DNA from: Teichococcus coralli
Lineage (GTDB): Bacteria > Pseudomonadota > Alphaproteobacteria > Acetobacterales > Acetobacteraceae
NCBI RefSeq assembly: GCF_009829925.1
Contig: NZ_SNVJ01000005.1
Coordinates: 1 to 64,000 of the forward strand
Direction of reading: 5' to 3'
Length of the DNA stretch: 64,000 nt
The translations under genes were made by a program, and so were the position numbers. Below, in pieces: positions 53,844 to 62,819 of this stretch (within the stretch, counting starts at the first letter, position 1; every line of letters starts with the position of its first letter). The notes beneath the pieces are model-generated. The model saw only the letters and a program-made list of their open reading frames with translations, searched no databases and was not told the origin of the DNA.

Positions 53844-55151
53844 TTAGCCGCGCTGCTCGACCGGCTTGAAGGCGCGCTCGGTGGCGCCGGTGTAGATCTG
53901 GCGCGGACGGCCGATGCGCTGGCCCGGATCCTCGATCATTTCCTTCCACTGGCTCACCCAGCCCACCGTGCGGGCCACCGCGAAGAGCACCGTGAACATA
54001 TGCGTCGGGATGCCCATCGCCTTCAGGATGATGCCCGAATAGAAGTCCACGTTCGGGTAGAGCTTGCGGGAGACGAAGTAGTCGTCCTCCAGCGCGATCC
54101 GCTCCAGCTCCATGGCAAGGTCGAGCAGCGGCTCGTCTTTGATGCCGAGCTCGGCCAGCACCTCGTGGCAGGTCTCGCGCATGATCTTCGCGCGCGGGTC
54201 GAAGTTCTTGTAGACCCGGTGGCCGAAGCCCATCAGCTTCACGCCGCTGTTCTTGTCCTTCACCTTGCTGATAAAGTCCGGGATGTTGTCGGCGTGCCCG
54301 ATCTCCCCCAGCATCTTCAGCACGGCCTCGTTGGCGCCGCCATGGGCGGGGCCCCACAGGGCGGCGATGCCGGCGGCGATGCAGGCGAAGGGGTTGGCGC
54401 CTGTCGAGCCCGCCAGCCGCACCGTGGAGGTGGAGGCGTTCTGCTCGTGGTCGGCGTGCAGGACCAGGATGCGGTCCATGGCGCGGGAGAGGATCGGGTT
54501 CGGCTTCCACTCCTCGGCCGGCACGGCGGTCATCATGTAGAGGAAGTTCTCAGCGTAGCTGAGGTCGTTCCGCGGATACATGAAGGGCTGGCCGATCGAG
54601 TACTTGTAGGCCCAGGCGGCGATCGTCGGCACCTTGGCGATCAGGCGGAAGGCGCTGATCTCGCGCTGCGCCGGGTCGTTGATGTCCAGGCTATCGTGGT
54701 AGAAGGCCGAGAGGGCGCCGACCACGCCGCAGAGGATCGCCATCGGATGGGCGTCGCGGCGGAAGCCGTCGAAGAAGCGCCGCAGCTGCTCGTGCACCAT
54801 GGTGTGCAGGGTCACGCCGCGACCGAACTTCTCCATCTGCTCCTTGGTGGGCAGCTCGCCGTTCAGCAGGAGGTAGGAAACCTCAAGAAAGTTGCTCTGC
54901 TCGGCCAGCTGCTCGATCGGGTAGCCGCGGTACAGCAGGATACCCTGGTCGCCATCGATATAGGTGATGGCGCTGTCGCATGCAGCCGTGGCACCATAGC
55001 CGGGGTCGAAGGTGAAGACGCCGAGTTCGCCGTAAAGCTTGCGAATGTCGAAAACGTCGGGGCCGATCGAACCCTGGATAAGTGGCAGGGTGGCGGAGCG
55101 ATTGCTCCCGTCGAGCGTGACGGTGACGGTCCCTTTGGCCGTGCTGCTCAT
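53844..55151 (-). CDS. gltA: Citrate synthase (type II)
   Basis: A 435-residue hexameric-type citrate synthase that condenses acetyl-CoA and oxaloacetate at the entry of the TCA cycle. The active-site residues sit in [12 protein letters not shown] (His), [13 protein letters not shown] (His, Arg) and near D-F-Y-S-G-I. The N-terminal NADH-responsive beta domain is present, as expected for a Gram-negative enzyme. Confidence 0.96.
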   Translation of the reverse strand: MSSTAKGTVTVTLDGSNRSATLPLIQGSIGPDVFDIRKLYGELGVFTFDPGYGATAACDSAITYIDGDQGILLYRGYPIEQLAEQSNFLEVSYLLLNGELPTKEQMEKFGRGVTLHTMVHEQLRRFFDGFRRDAHPMAILCGVVGALSAFYHDSLDINDPAQREISAFRLIAKVPTIAAWAYKYSIGQPFMYPRNDLSYAENFLYMMTAVPAEEWKPNPILSRAMDRILVLHADHEQNASTSTVRLAGSTGANPFACIAAGIAALWGPAHGGANEAVLKMLGEIGHADNIPDFISKVKDKNSGVKLMGFGHRVYKNFDPRAKIMRETCHEVLAELGIKDEPLLDLAMELERIALEDDYFVSRKLYPNVDFYSGIILKAMGIPTHMFTVLFAVARTVGWVSQWKEMIEDPGQRIGRPRQIYTGATERAFKPVEQRG

Positions 55152-55280
55152 AGCGTCTTCCTCTTTTCCGGAGGGCGGCGTCCGAAGTGCGTGACGCCGT
55201 CAATGATGCGGTGCAAGATTAGGCGTCAGGCCGGCGGCTTGTCCATCCGGCGGGGGTCTCCCATGGTGCCGCAGGCTTAT

Positions 55281-55844
55281 CTAGGGGCGCATGCGCCAGC
55301 TTGCAGGAGCACCGGGAAGATGCGCCCATAGGCCGCGTCTTGCCTGGCGCGCTGTGGCTTCCGCCCTCGCCAGCGTAGCCTCGTCATCCTCGGCCAAGGC
55401 CCAGCCGGCCTCCACCAGCGCGGCGCCCATGTCCATACCGCCTGCCTTGCAGGTGCCGAGTGCGCGCCCGAGCCGGTCGCGGCCCTGCACCCGGCAGGCG
55501 ATGTCATGCCCCTGAGCCAGCCGGGCCAGCGCCTCGGCCGCGGCGGCGCCGCAGTCGAAGCCGACGCCCTGGGCCGTTGTGCAGGTCTGCCCGCGTTGCG
55601 GCGAAAGCAGGCCTGCCAGCCGTAGCGTGCGGCTCCCCAGGCGCAGTGTGTCGCCGTCCGCCACCCGGACCAGTGCGGCTTCCGCCGCCCAATCCTGCTC
55701 GCGCGGCGCAAAGCCCGATAGGCTGGCCGGCAGACCGAGGCCGACCAGCCCGAGGGCGAGGAGTGCCGCGCTGCCCCCAAGGGCAGCGCCGCCCCATCGG
55801 CGAGACGACCTGGCAGGACGGAAGATGCGGCGGCGGGACAACAC
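55281..55844 (-). CDS. Thermonuclease (SNase)-like protein with altered catalytic residues
   Basis: A 187-residue protein with an N-terminal membrane anchor or signal (residues 20-41) and an SNase-like OB fold. R-V-A-D-G-D-T-L (Asp63, Asp65) and Arg75 align with SNase Asp21 and Arg35. The next catalytic positions differ: SNase Asp40 is Leu80, Thr41 is Ser81 and Glu43 is Gln83. The second Arg region R-D-R-L-G-R-A is kept. Two cysteine-containing segments may form disulphides in the periplasm. Nuclease activity is doubtful. Confidence 0.75.
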   Translation of the reverse strand: MLSRRRIFRPARSSRRWGGAALGGSAALLALGLVGLGLPASLSGFAPREQDWAAEAALVRVADGDTLRLGSRTLRLAGLLSPQRGQTCTTAQGVGFDCGAAAAEALARLAQGHDIACRVQGRDRLGRALGTCKAGGMDMGAALVEAGWALAEDDEATLARAEATARQARRGLWAHLPGAPASWRMRP

Positions 55845-55912
55845 GTCGTGAAGCGTTAGACCAGGGAGAGGTACCCCTTCAAGCGATGATCGGCCTCATT
55901 CCCGCCGGCCTT

Positions 55913-57364
55913 TCACTCCGTGCCCCAGAAGGGATCAAGCCTGGAGAAGCGGCGCCAGGCCGGAAGCGTCTGCTGGCGTACGCCGCGCGTCGCCGCCAAG
56001 GCCCATCCCTCCGCCAGCCCGACCGCCCAGGCAGGCGCGCCCCGGCCGAGGCCCGCAACCAAGGCCCGAGACGTGACGGTATCATTGGCCACTCCCAGCG
56101 CCTGCTGCAGGGCGGCGATACGCTTGAGGAAACGGCGCGCCGGCTTGCCCGGCCACAAGGGGGCGAACAGTTCCGCGGCGTAGCGCAGGCGCTTGGCCTT
56201 CAGGCGCAGCTCGTGCAGCGCCGTGTCGGACAGGGAGGCGATATCCCGGCCATCTTTCAACAGCTTGCGGTGGCGCTTGCTCAGGAGCCCCGCGGCGAGA
56301 GCCCGCAGGGGGGGCGCCGCTTCGGCGCCTTCCCAGTCCCGCAGGGCTGCGAGCCGCACCGCCTGCCATACCAGCCTGCGGAACACCGGCCCGTCGAGCA
56401 TCGCGCGCAGCTCCCCGTAGGCAGCGACCCGGCGGGCTTCGGCGGCCCGCAGCAGCCGTGCCCAGCGCCGCTCCGGCCCCAGCGCCGCGGTGAGCTGCGC
56501 CCCCAGCTCCGACAGAAACACGTCCCATTCACGCGCCTCGCCCAGCGCCCCCGCGAAGTCACGCAGGGCGGCGTCCAGGCTGCGCAGGGCGGGCCCGTCG
56601 AGCGCCGGCCGGAACAGGCGCAAGCAGGAGCGCAGCCGCCGCGCGGCGACACGCAGCTGATGCACCGCCTCCGGGCCGCAATCGGGCCGGGCGGCGGGCG
56701 CATGGGTCAGCAGCACGTCGGTGAGATGGGCGATGGCGAGGGCCAGTGCCTCATCCGCCGTCTCCACCACGCCCAGGTCGGGCGGTCCGCGTCGGCCGTC
56801 CGGGAGTGCTGCAGGGCTGCGGCGCAGGCCGAGCGCAAGGCGATCGAGCCCCGCCACCGCAGGCAGCAGCGGCAGGTCGTCGGCCAGGGCGCCGACCAGT
56901 TCCAGCACAGGCGCCTCCGGCCCTTCCAGCTCCAGCAGCGCCACCGGCCGCGCCGGGTCGCCGATGGTAAGGTCGCCGATGGTGAGATCGCCCGTGCGCA
57001 GGCGAAGCGTGACGCCGGCGGCGTCGGGCCTGGTCTGCTGCAGCCGTCCGGCATAGCGGGCGATCGCCTGCAGGGCCTCGCCCCCGGCTTCCGGCGGGGC
57101 GGCGCCCACCGGAAGCAACTCCGGCTCGCCGGGCAGCGCGCCGGGCAGCCGTAGGCCGGGGGGCGGCTCAAGGCGGCAGAGGCGGCGGTTGCCTGCGGCC
57201 GGGCTGCGCAGCGCCATGCCCGCCCCGGCAAGATGCCCCTCGGCGCTGTCGAGCCAGGTCCATCGCTCCGGCATGGCGCGCGGGCGCCGCAGCTCAGCCA
57301 GCGCCGCATGACGCCAGAGTGCGGCCACGGTCTCGGGGGGCAGGGCGAGCTGGAGCCGGAGCAC
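55913..57364 (-). CDS. CYTH-CHAD domain protein
   Basis: A 483-residue protein. The N-terminal 200 residues look like a CYTH domain, but the E-x-E-x-K motif of CYTH triphosphatases is replaced by L-R-L-Q-L. The C-terminal 270 residues form a CHAD domain: V-H-Q-L-R-V-A-A-R-R-L-R-S-C-L-R-L-F and H-E-L-R-L-K-A-K-R-L-R-Y-A-A-E-L-F, the two conserved His/Arg helices that bind polyphosphate. Start is GTG. A 15-bp in-frame tandem duplication (56958-56987) gives D-L-T-I-G twice. The gene is 7 nt after sixA, probably cotranscribed. Confidence 0.83.
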   Translation of the reverse strand: MLRLQLALPPETVAALWRHAALAELRRPRAMPERWTWLDSAEGHLAGAGMALRSPAAGNRRLCRLEPPPGLRLPGALPGEPELLPVGAAPPEAGGEALQAIARYAGRLQQTRPDAAGVTLRLRTGDLTIGDLTIGDPARPVALLELEGPEAPVLELVGALADDLPLLPAVAGLDRLALGLRRSPAALPDGRRGPPDLGVVETADEALALAIAHLTDVLLTHAPAARPDCGPEAVHQLRVAARRLRSCLRLFRPALDGPALRSLDAALRDFAGALGEAREWDVFLSELGAQLTAALGPERRWARLLRAAEARRVAAYGELRAMLDGPVFRRLVWQAVRLAALRDWEGAEAAPPLRALAAGLLSKRHRKLLKDGRDIASLSDTALHELRLKAKRLRYAAELFAPLWPGKPARRFLKRIAALQQALGVANDTVTSRALVAGLGRGAPAWAVGLAEGWALAATRGVRQQTLPAWRRFSRLDPFWGTE

Positions 57365-57371
57365 GCGTGCT

Positions 57372-57905
57372 CTACTCCGCCATTTCCGGCAGGTCGTTCG
57401 GCGCGATGAAGCGCACCAGCCGGCCGCTGCCCGCCTCCAGCATCCGCCATGGCGCGGCGACCGCGAACTCCGCCAGGGCGCCGGTCGGGTAGCCGCCGGC
57501 CAGCCGCTGCGTGCCCGGAGCGCGCCCCGCCATGCCCGCCGGGCCGGCCAGCGCGAGGGCGAGGTCGTGCAGCCCGGGGTTGTGGGCGATCAGCAGCACG
57601 CTGCGGACCGTTTCCGGTGCGCTGTGCAGGGCCTCCAGCAGGCGTGGCCAGGGCGCCAGGTAGAGATCGTCCATCGGTTCGATGATGGGGCTGTCCGGCA
57701 GCGGCGCGAGGGCTTCCAGCGTCTGCAAGGTGCGGCGGGCCGAGGAGACGAGCACGATGTCGGGCGCCAGCCCGAGACTGTGCATCACCTCCGCCATGGC
57801 GGCGGCCGCGCGTTTTCCGCGCGCGTTCAGCGGGCGGGCATGGTCGGGCAGGCTGGGGTCGTCCCATGACGACTTGGCGTGCCGCAGCAGGAGCAATTGC
57901 CGCAT
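57372..57905 (-). CDS. sixA: SixA-type phosphohistidine phosphatase
   Basis: A 177-residue histidine-phosphatase-fold protein. The catalytic R-H-A motif is in L-L-L-R-H-A-K-S-S-W and the second His in L-L-I-A-H-N-P-G-L-H. SixA removes phosphate from histidine residues of phosphotransfer proteins. The start is ATG at 57905. The gene is divergent from the SDR gene and precedes the CHAD gene. Confidence 0.87.
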   Translation of the reverse strand: MRQLLLLRHAKSSWDDPSLPDHARPLNARGKRAAAAMAEVMHSLGLAPDIVLVSSARRTLQTLEALAPLPDSPIIEPMDDLYLAPWPRLLEALHSAPETVRSVLLIAHNPGLHDLALALAGPAGMAGRAPGTQRLAGGYPTGALAEFAVAAPWRMLEAGSGRLVRFIAPNDLPEMAE

Positions 57906-58039
57906 GGGCCCCAATCTGGCACGCCGCGTTGCCGCTGTCGCGGGGGGTGGAGGAAACTGAGCGCCCCTTGAGCGGGGTTACGCTTCCCGGGAAGGTTCCC
58001 ATGTTTCGGTCGTTTGCGGCAGCCGGAGAGGGGAGGCGC

Positions 58040-58768
58040 ATGGCGGAGCGAGTGGTTGTGCTGGGGGCGACCGGCGGGGTGGGCAAGGCGCTTTCGCGCC
58101 GCCTGATCGCGCGCGGCGCCGAGCCTTTCCTTATCGCGCGCGACGCGGATAGGCTCGCGGCGCTCGCGCGGGAGATCGAAGCTCCCTTCGCTCCGGCGGA
58201 TGCCACCGATCCCGACGCGCTTGCCGCCGCCATCGGGCGCGCCGGGCCGCGTCTGGCCGGTCTGGCCTACTGCATCGGCTCGATCCCGTTGCGGCCGCTG
58301 AAGCGGCTCACGGCCGCGGACTTCGCCGAGGCCTTCCGGCTGAACGCCACCGGTGCGGCGCTCGCGGTGCAGGCGGCGCAGCCGGCGCTGGCGGCGGCCG
58401 ACGGCGGCGGCAGCGTCGTGCTGTTCTCCTCCATCGCGGCCCGGGCCGGCTTTCCCAGCCATGCGCTGATCGCCGCGGCCAAGGCTGCCGTCGAAGGGCT
58501 GGTGGTGGCGCTCGGGGCGGAGTTGGCGCCCGCGATCCGGGTGAACGCGGTGGCGCCGAGCCTGATGCGCACGCGCATGGCCGCGGCGATGACGGAAAGC
58601 GCCCAGATGGCCGAGGCCATCGCGCGCCTTCACCCGCTGCCCCGCCTGGGCGAGCCGGAGGACGCGGCGGCATTGGCGGACTTCCTGCTCTCGCCGCAGG
58701 CGGGCTGGATCAGCGGCCAGGTGGTCGGCGTCGATGGCGGCCGCGGCACGCTGCGGGTGAAGGGATGA
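58040..58768 (+). CDS. SDR-family protein lacking the catalytic Tyr
   Basis: A 242-residue Rossmann-fold protein. The cofactor loop L-G-A-T-G-G-V-G and the C-terminal V-V-G-V-D-G-G are SDR-like, and F-S-S-I-A-A aligns with the catalytic Ser. The Tyr of Y-x3-K appears to be Ile (I-A-A-A-K). A proton relay may therefore differ, or the protein may only bind NAD(P). ATG at 58040 is preceded by GGGGAGG. Its stop overlaps the DUF6134 start by 4 nt. Confidence 0.8.
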   Translation: MAERVVVLGATGGVGKALSRRLIARGAEPFLIARDADRLAALAREIEAPFAPADATDPDALAAAIGRAGPRLAGLAYCIGSIPLRPLKRLTAADFAEAFRLNATGAALAVQAAQPALAAADGGGSVVLFSSIAARAGFPSHALIAAAKAAVEGLVVALGAELAPAIRVNAVAPSLMRTRMAAAMTESAQMAEAIARLHPLPRLGEPEDAAALADFLLSPQAGWISGQVVGVDGGRGTLRVKG

Positions 58769-59358
58769 TGCGCCGCCGCGCGCTGCTGGGGGCGCCGCTG
58801 CTGGCGCTGCTGCCGCCGACAGCACGGGCCTTTCCCGCCGAGGGCTACCGGTTCCGCCTGATGCGCGAGGGGCGGGAGATCGGCACCCATACCGTGCGGT
58901 CCGAGCCGGGCGGCGTGACCCGCACGGCCGTGACGCTGGAAGTGAAGCTGCTTTCCTTCACCGTGTTCCGCATGACGCACGAATATGCCGAGCGCTGGCA
59001 GGGCGGGGCGCTGGTCGGATTCGCCGCCCGCACCGTGCGCAACGGCGACGAGGGGCGGCTGAACCTCGTCGCCACGGCTGACGGCCTGCGCGGCGAGGGA
59101 CCGGAGGGGGCGGTGCGGCTTCCGGCCGAGGCCGCGCCGCTTTCCTGGTGGGCGCCTGCGCATCTGGAGCGCCCGCTCTTCGACACCGCAACGGGCAAGC
59201 CGCTTCCCTCCGCGCCGCAACGCAGCCGCCAGGGCGCGCTGACGCGCTGGGAATGGCCGGAGCGCGGCATGGTGGCGCTGTATGACGCCGCCGGCACCTG
59301 GGTCGCCTTCTCCATGCGCGGGGATGACGGCAGCACGGTTCGCTACGAGACCGCCTGA
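58765..59358 (+). CDS. DUF6134-like exported protein
   Basis: A 197-residue protein with a signal peptide (M-R-R-R-A-L-L-G-A-P-L-L-A-L-L-P, cleavage near A-R-A-F). The mature part is beta-rich, with R-F-R-L-M-R-E-G-R-E-I-G-T-H and W-V-A-F-S-M-R-G. This pattern resembles the DUF6134 family of small periplasmic proteins of unknown function. It is translationally coupled to the SDR gene. Confidence 0.7.
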   Translation: MMRRRALLGAPLLALLPPTARAFPAEGYRFRLMREGREIGTHTVRSEPGGVTRTAVTLEVKLLSFTVFRMTHEYAERWQGGALVGFAARTVRNGDEGRLNLVATADGLRGEGPEGAVRLPAEAAPLSWWAPAHLERPLFDTATGKPLPSAPQRSRQGALTRWEWPERGMVALYDAAGTWVAFSMRGDDGSTVRYETA

Positions 59359-59390
59359 GGCCGGCGGGCCAACCGCCGGCCCCGCGGCGT

Positions 59391-60578
59391 TCAGGCCACT
59401 TCCAGCCGCGAGCCGGCGGGGCGCACCACGTCGTCCCGCCGGGGAGCGTGCAGCACCTCGGCGGTGACATCGCGCACGTCCCTGGTGCCGGTCAGTGCCA
59501 TCGAGACATCCAGCTCCTTGCGGATGATCTCCAGCGCCTGCGTCACGCCGGGGCCGCCGCCGGCCGCCAGCCCGTAGAGCCAGGCCTTGCCGATCATGCA
59601 GCCCCTGGCGCCGAGCGCCAGCGCCTTCAGCACGTCCTGCCCCGAGCGCACGCCGCCGTCGAACAGCACCTCGGTCTTGTCGCCCACCGCCTCGGCGATG
59701 GCCGGCAGCATGGAGATGGAGGAGGGGGCGCCATCGAGCTGCCGGCCGCCATGGTTGGAGACCACCATCGCGTCCGCCCCGCAGTCGGCGGCGATGCGGG
59801 CATCCTCCACGTCCAGCACCCCCTTCAGGATCAGCTTGCCCGGCCAGATCTTGCGGATCCAGGCGACGTCCTTCCAGGAAAGCGAGGGGTCGAACTGGCC
59901 GGCGATCCAGTGCGAAAGGGTGCTGAGCCCCTCCTTGGCGCCCGGCGCCTCGGTGAGGTTGCCGAAGGTCTTGCGCCTGCCGCGCAGCACCTCCAGCGCC
60001 CAGCGCGGCTTGGTGGCGATGTCCAGCGCGTTCTTCAGCGTCAGCTTCGGCGGCACCGCCAGCCCGTTCTTGATGTCCTGGTGGCGCTGGCCCTGGATCT
60101 GCAGGTCAAGCGTCAGCACCAGGGCCGAGCATTTCGCGGCGATCGCGCGGTGCACGAGGGATTCCGCGAAGCCGCGATCGCGCATGACGTAGAGCTGGAA
60201 CCAGAAGGGCTTCTCCACCGCCGCCGCCACATCCTCGATCGAGCAGATGGACATGGTGCTGAGCGTGAAGGGGATGCCGAAGGCCTGCGCCGCGCGGCAG
60301 CCGTGGATCTCGCCATCCACGTGGAACAGCCCGGTCAGGCCGGTGGGCGCGATGGCAAGCGGCATGCTGACCGGCTCGCCCAGCATGGTGCTGGCGGTGC
60401 TGCGGTCGGAAACGTCAATCATCACCCGCTGGCGCAGCTTCAGCGCGGCCAGGTCCTCGCGGTTGGCGCGGTAGGTGGCCTCGTCGTAGGAGCCGCGGTC
60501 GGCGTAGTCGAAGATGGCGCGGGGAATGCGCCGGCGGGCGATCCGGCGCAGGTCCTCGATATTGGTGACGGGCGGCAT
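59391..60578 (-). CDS. lldD: FMN-dependent L-lactate dehydrogenase
   Basis: A 395-residue TIM-barrel flavoprotein of the L-2-hydroxy acid oxidase family. The signature S-N-H-G-G-R-Q-L-D-G, with the catalytic His and substrate Arg, and the FMN-binding F-D-G-G-V-R-S-G-Q-D-V-L are intact. R-I-P-R-A-I-F-D-Y-A-D-R-G is at the N-terminus. It most likely oxidises L-lactate to pyruvate; other 2-hydroxy acids are possible. It is divergent from a GntR regulator with a shared intergenic palindrome. Confidence 0.86.
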   Translation of the reverse strand: MPPVTNIEDLRRIARRRIPRAIFDYADRGSYDEATYRANREDLAALKLRQRVMIDVSDRSTASTMLGEPVSMPLAIAPTGLTGLFHVDGEIHGCRAAQAFGIPFTLSTMSICSIEDVAAAVEKPFWFQLYVMRDRGFAESLVHRAIAAKCSALVLTLDLQIQGQRHQDIKNGLAVPPKLTLKNALDIATKPRWALEVLRGRRKTFGNLTEAPGAKEGLSTLSHWIAGQFDPSLSWKDVAWIRKIWPGKLILKGVLDVEDARIAADCGADAMVVSNHGGRQLDGAPSSISMLPAIAEAVGDKTEVLFDGGVRSGQDVLKALALGARGCMIGKAWLYGLAAGGGPGVTQALEIIRKELDVSMALTGTRDVRDVTAEVLHAPRRDDVVRPAGSRLEVA

Positions 60579-60626
60579 GGCGGTTCCTTTGGTGCGGTGG
60601 TGCCATTGTCATGCCCTCGCGGCGCT

Positions 60627-60645
60627 TGGTAAAGTTTTTTGACCA
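60627..60645. promoter_or_regulatory. Putative operator for the GntR regulator
   Basis: TGGT and ACCA half-sites flank an AT-rich 11-nt centre (AAAGTTTTTTG) in the lldD/GntR divergent gap, 15 nt before the regulator start. This fits FadR-subfamily GntR operators, whose half-sites are T-G-G-T/A-C-C-A. Confidence 0.5.
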
Positions 60646-60660
60646 GATTGCGGAGCCGCC

Positions 60661-61452
60661 ATGCCCGAGCCGATCCGTACCCCGCCTCTGGCAAGCGCCG
60701 TGGCCAGTCATCTGGAGGAGCTGATTCTGGAAGGGGCGCTGCGCCCGGGCGAGCGCCTGGCCGCGGAACGTGAGCTGGCCGAGGCGCTGGGCGTCTCCCG
60801 CCCGTCGCTGCGCGAGGCCCTGGTGATGCTGGAGCGCAAGGGCCTGCTGGCCGGCTCACGCAACGGCACGGTGGTCGCGGATTTCCTGGCGCCGCTCAGC
60901 GGACCCCTGGAGGGGCTGTTCGGCCGCAACTCACGCGCGGCCGGCGACTATTTCGAGTACCGCCGGCTGATCGAGCCGGAGGCGGCCGTGCTCGCCGCCC
61001 GCCGCATCACGCCGCCCGAGCGGATGGCGCTGGAGGAATGCCTCGTGGCCATGAAGGCCGCCCATGCCCGTGCCGTTCCGGCGGAGGAGGCGGCGGAGGA
61101 CCTGCGCCTGCACCAGATCGTGCACGAGGCCGCCCATAACCTGGTGATGCTGCACGTGCTGCGCGTCTTCTCAGGCCTGCTGAAGCGCGGGATCTTCCTG
61201 AGCCACGAACAGTACTGGCAGCGCGACGCGCTGCGCGCGGCCATCCTGGAACAACATCAGGCGCTGGGCGACGCCATCCTGCGAGGAGATGCGGGGGTGG
61301 CGGGCGAGGCCATGCGCGCGCACATTGCCTTCACCGAAACCGCCTTCCACGAGCTTCGGCGGGAGGCCTCGCGCCTTTCCGAGACATTGCGCAAGCGCGA
61401 CGTGCGCGCGCTGGTCAGCACGCCTGCCCGGCGCGGCGGCGGCATGGCCTGA
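60661..61452 (+). CDS. GntR-family (FadR subfamily) regulator of lactate dehydrogenase
   Basis: A 263-residue regulator: N-terminal winged helix-turn-helix (L-A-A-E-R-E-L-A-E-A-L-G-V-S-R-P-S-L-R-E-A-L) and a C-terminal FCD ligand-binding domain, with L-H-Q-I-V-H-E-A-A-H-N and E-Q-H-Q-A-L as metal/ligand segments. Relatives LldR and PdhR respond to lactate or pyruvate. Divergence from lldD suggests it represses that gene; the operator-like palindrome supports this. Confidence 0.87.
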   Translation: MPEPIRTPPLASAVASHLEELILEGALRPGERLAAERELAEALGVSRPSLREALVMLERKGLLAGSRNGTVVADFLAPLSGPLEGLFGRNSRAAGDYFEYRRLIEPEAAVLAARRITPPERMALEECLVAMKAAHARAVPAEEAAEDLRLHQIVHEAAHNLVMLHVLRVFSGLLKRGIFLSHEQYWQRDALRAAILEQHQALGDAILRGDAGVAGEAMRAHIAFTETAFHELRREASRLSETLRKRDVRALVSTPARRGGGMA

Positions 61453-61485
61453 GGGCAGCGGGCCGGCGCCGCGCCAGGCGGAAGG

Positions 61486-62403
61486 CTACTCCCAGGGCGC
61501 CGCGCCGAATGCGTCGAGCGGGATGCGCAAGTAGCGCCGGCCGTTGCTTTCAGGCGGCGGCAGCCGGCCGCCGGCGATGTTCACCTGCAGCGCGTGCAGG
61601 ATCAGCTTCGGCATTGGCAGGGTGCGGTCCCGCGCCGTGCGGAGGCGCACAAAGCTTTCCTCGTCCTGGCCCTTTACATGCGCGTTCTGCTCCCGCTGCT
61701 GGGCCACCGTGCTTTCCCAGGCCACGGGCCGGCCATTCGGCTGGTAGTCATGCCCGGTGAAGAGACGCGTCCGGTCGGGCAGAGCAAGGATGCGCTGGAT
61801 GCTGCGCCAGAGCGCCCGCGCGTCGCCGCCCGGGAAGTCCGCCCGCGCCGTGCCGCCATCCGGCATGAACAGCGTGTCGTGCACGAAGGCGGCGTCGCCG
61901 ACCAGGTAGGTGACGGAGGCCATCGTATGCCCCGGCGAAAAGAGCACCGAACCCTCCAGCCCGCCGATGCGGAAGCCATCGCCATCGCTGAACAGGCGGT
62001 TCCACTGGGAGCCGTCGGTGGGGAAGCCTTCGGGGAGGTTGTAGAGCTCCTTCCAGAGCTGCTGGACCTTGACCACCTGCGCGCCCGTCGCTGTTGGCGC
62101 GCCGGTCGCGGAGTGCAGATAAGCGGCCGCCGAAAGATGGTCGGCGTGCGGATGCGTATCGAGGATCCATGCCACGCGCAGGCCACGTTCGTGCAGGTGG
62201 GCAAGGATCGCATCCGCAGATCGCGTGGCGGTGGAGCCGGATTTCTCGTCATAGTCGAGCACCGGGTCGATCACGGCGCAGGCGCCGCTGCGCGGGTCCG
62301 AGACGACGTATTGCAGGCTGCAGGTGCGCGGATCGTAGAAGGCCTTCACGTCCGCCGGCGCAAGCCCCGCGGCCGTTCCGGCGGCGCGTTCAGCGTCATG
62401 CAT
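61486..62403 (-). CDS. Persulfide dioxygenase-like metallo-beta-lactamase fold protein
   Basis: A 305-residue MBL-fold protein. The metal motif is T-H-P-H-A-D-H; further ligands are H in F-S-P-G-H-T and D in V-H-D-T-L. The substrate Arg/Lys region T-A-R-A-D-F-P and F-T-G-H-D-Y match the ETHE1/Blh persulfide dioxygenase branch, which oxidises glutathione persulfide. GGAGGGAGG precedes the ATG. No rhodanese or sulfide:quinone reductase gene lies next to it. Confidence 0.84.
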   Translation of the reverse strand: MHDAERAAGTAAGLAPADVKAFYDPRTCSLQYVVSDPRSGACAVIDPVLDYDEKSGSTATRSADAILAHLHERGLRVAWILDTHPHADHLSAAAYLHSATGAPTATGAQVVKVQQLWKELYNLPEGFPTDGSQWNRLFSDGDGFRIGGLEGSVLFSPGHTMASVTYLVGDAAFVHDTLFMPDGGTARADFPGGDARALWRSIQRILALPDRTRLFTGHDYQPNGRPVAWESTVAQQREQNAHVKGQDEESFVRLRTARDRTLPMPKLILHALQVNIAGGRLPPPESNGRRYLRIPLDAFGAAPWE

Positions 62404-62819
62404 GTCGAAGCCTCCCTCCGCTTGGTCGCTGCCTCCGGCGAGACCGGTCCGGCCTCCCTCCTTCTGCGCCGGGGGACGGCCATGATGATTAGAAGTTCTT
62501 GAAAGGAAGTTATCTTAACTGTTGAAGTGCTGTCACCTGGTGGTTGCCCCAGGGCGGCACCCAGCTTGCGGGGCCGCGGCACGCCCACCCCGCTGTGGGC
62601 CGCCGCTCCCTGGCGCCGCCGCGCCGCAGGCGCGCCTGCCCGGCATGGAGAAACGGCCAGGCCCTGGAAACCTACCGCACTTGCCGGCCTTCGCGGTTCT
62701 CGCATCCGGCGGACCACACGCCGGTTTGCGCCGACGCCGTCACCGCCCTCACGGTCGGCCGCGCCCCTGGCTTCCTGCGGACAGCACCCCGCTTCGTCGT
62801 CTCCGCCGGCGCAGGGCGG
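62404..62819. other. Intergenic region upstream of the persulfide dioxygenase-like gene
   Basis: About 415 nt. The AT-rich segment around 62490-62530 probably holds the promoter of the dioxygenase-like gene. I see no gene, repeat or clear operator. Confidence 0.45.
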
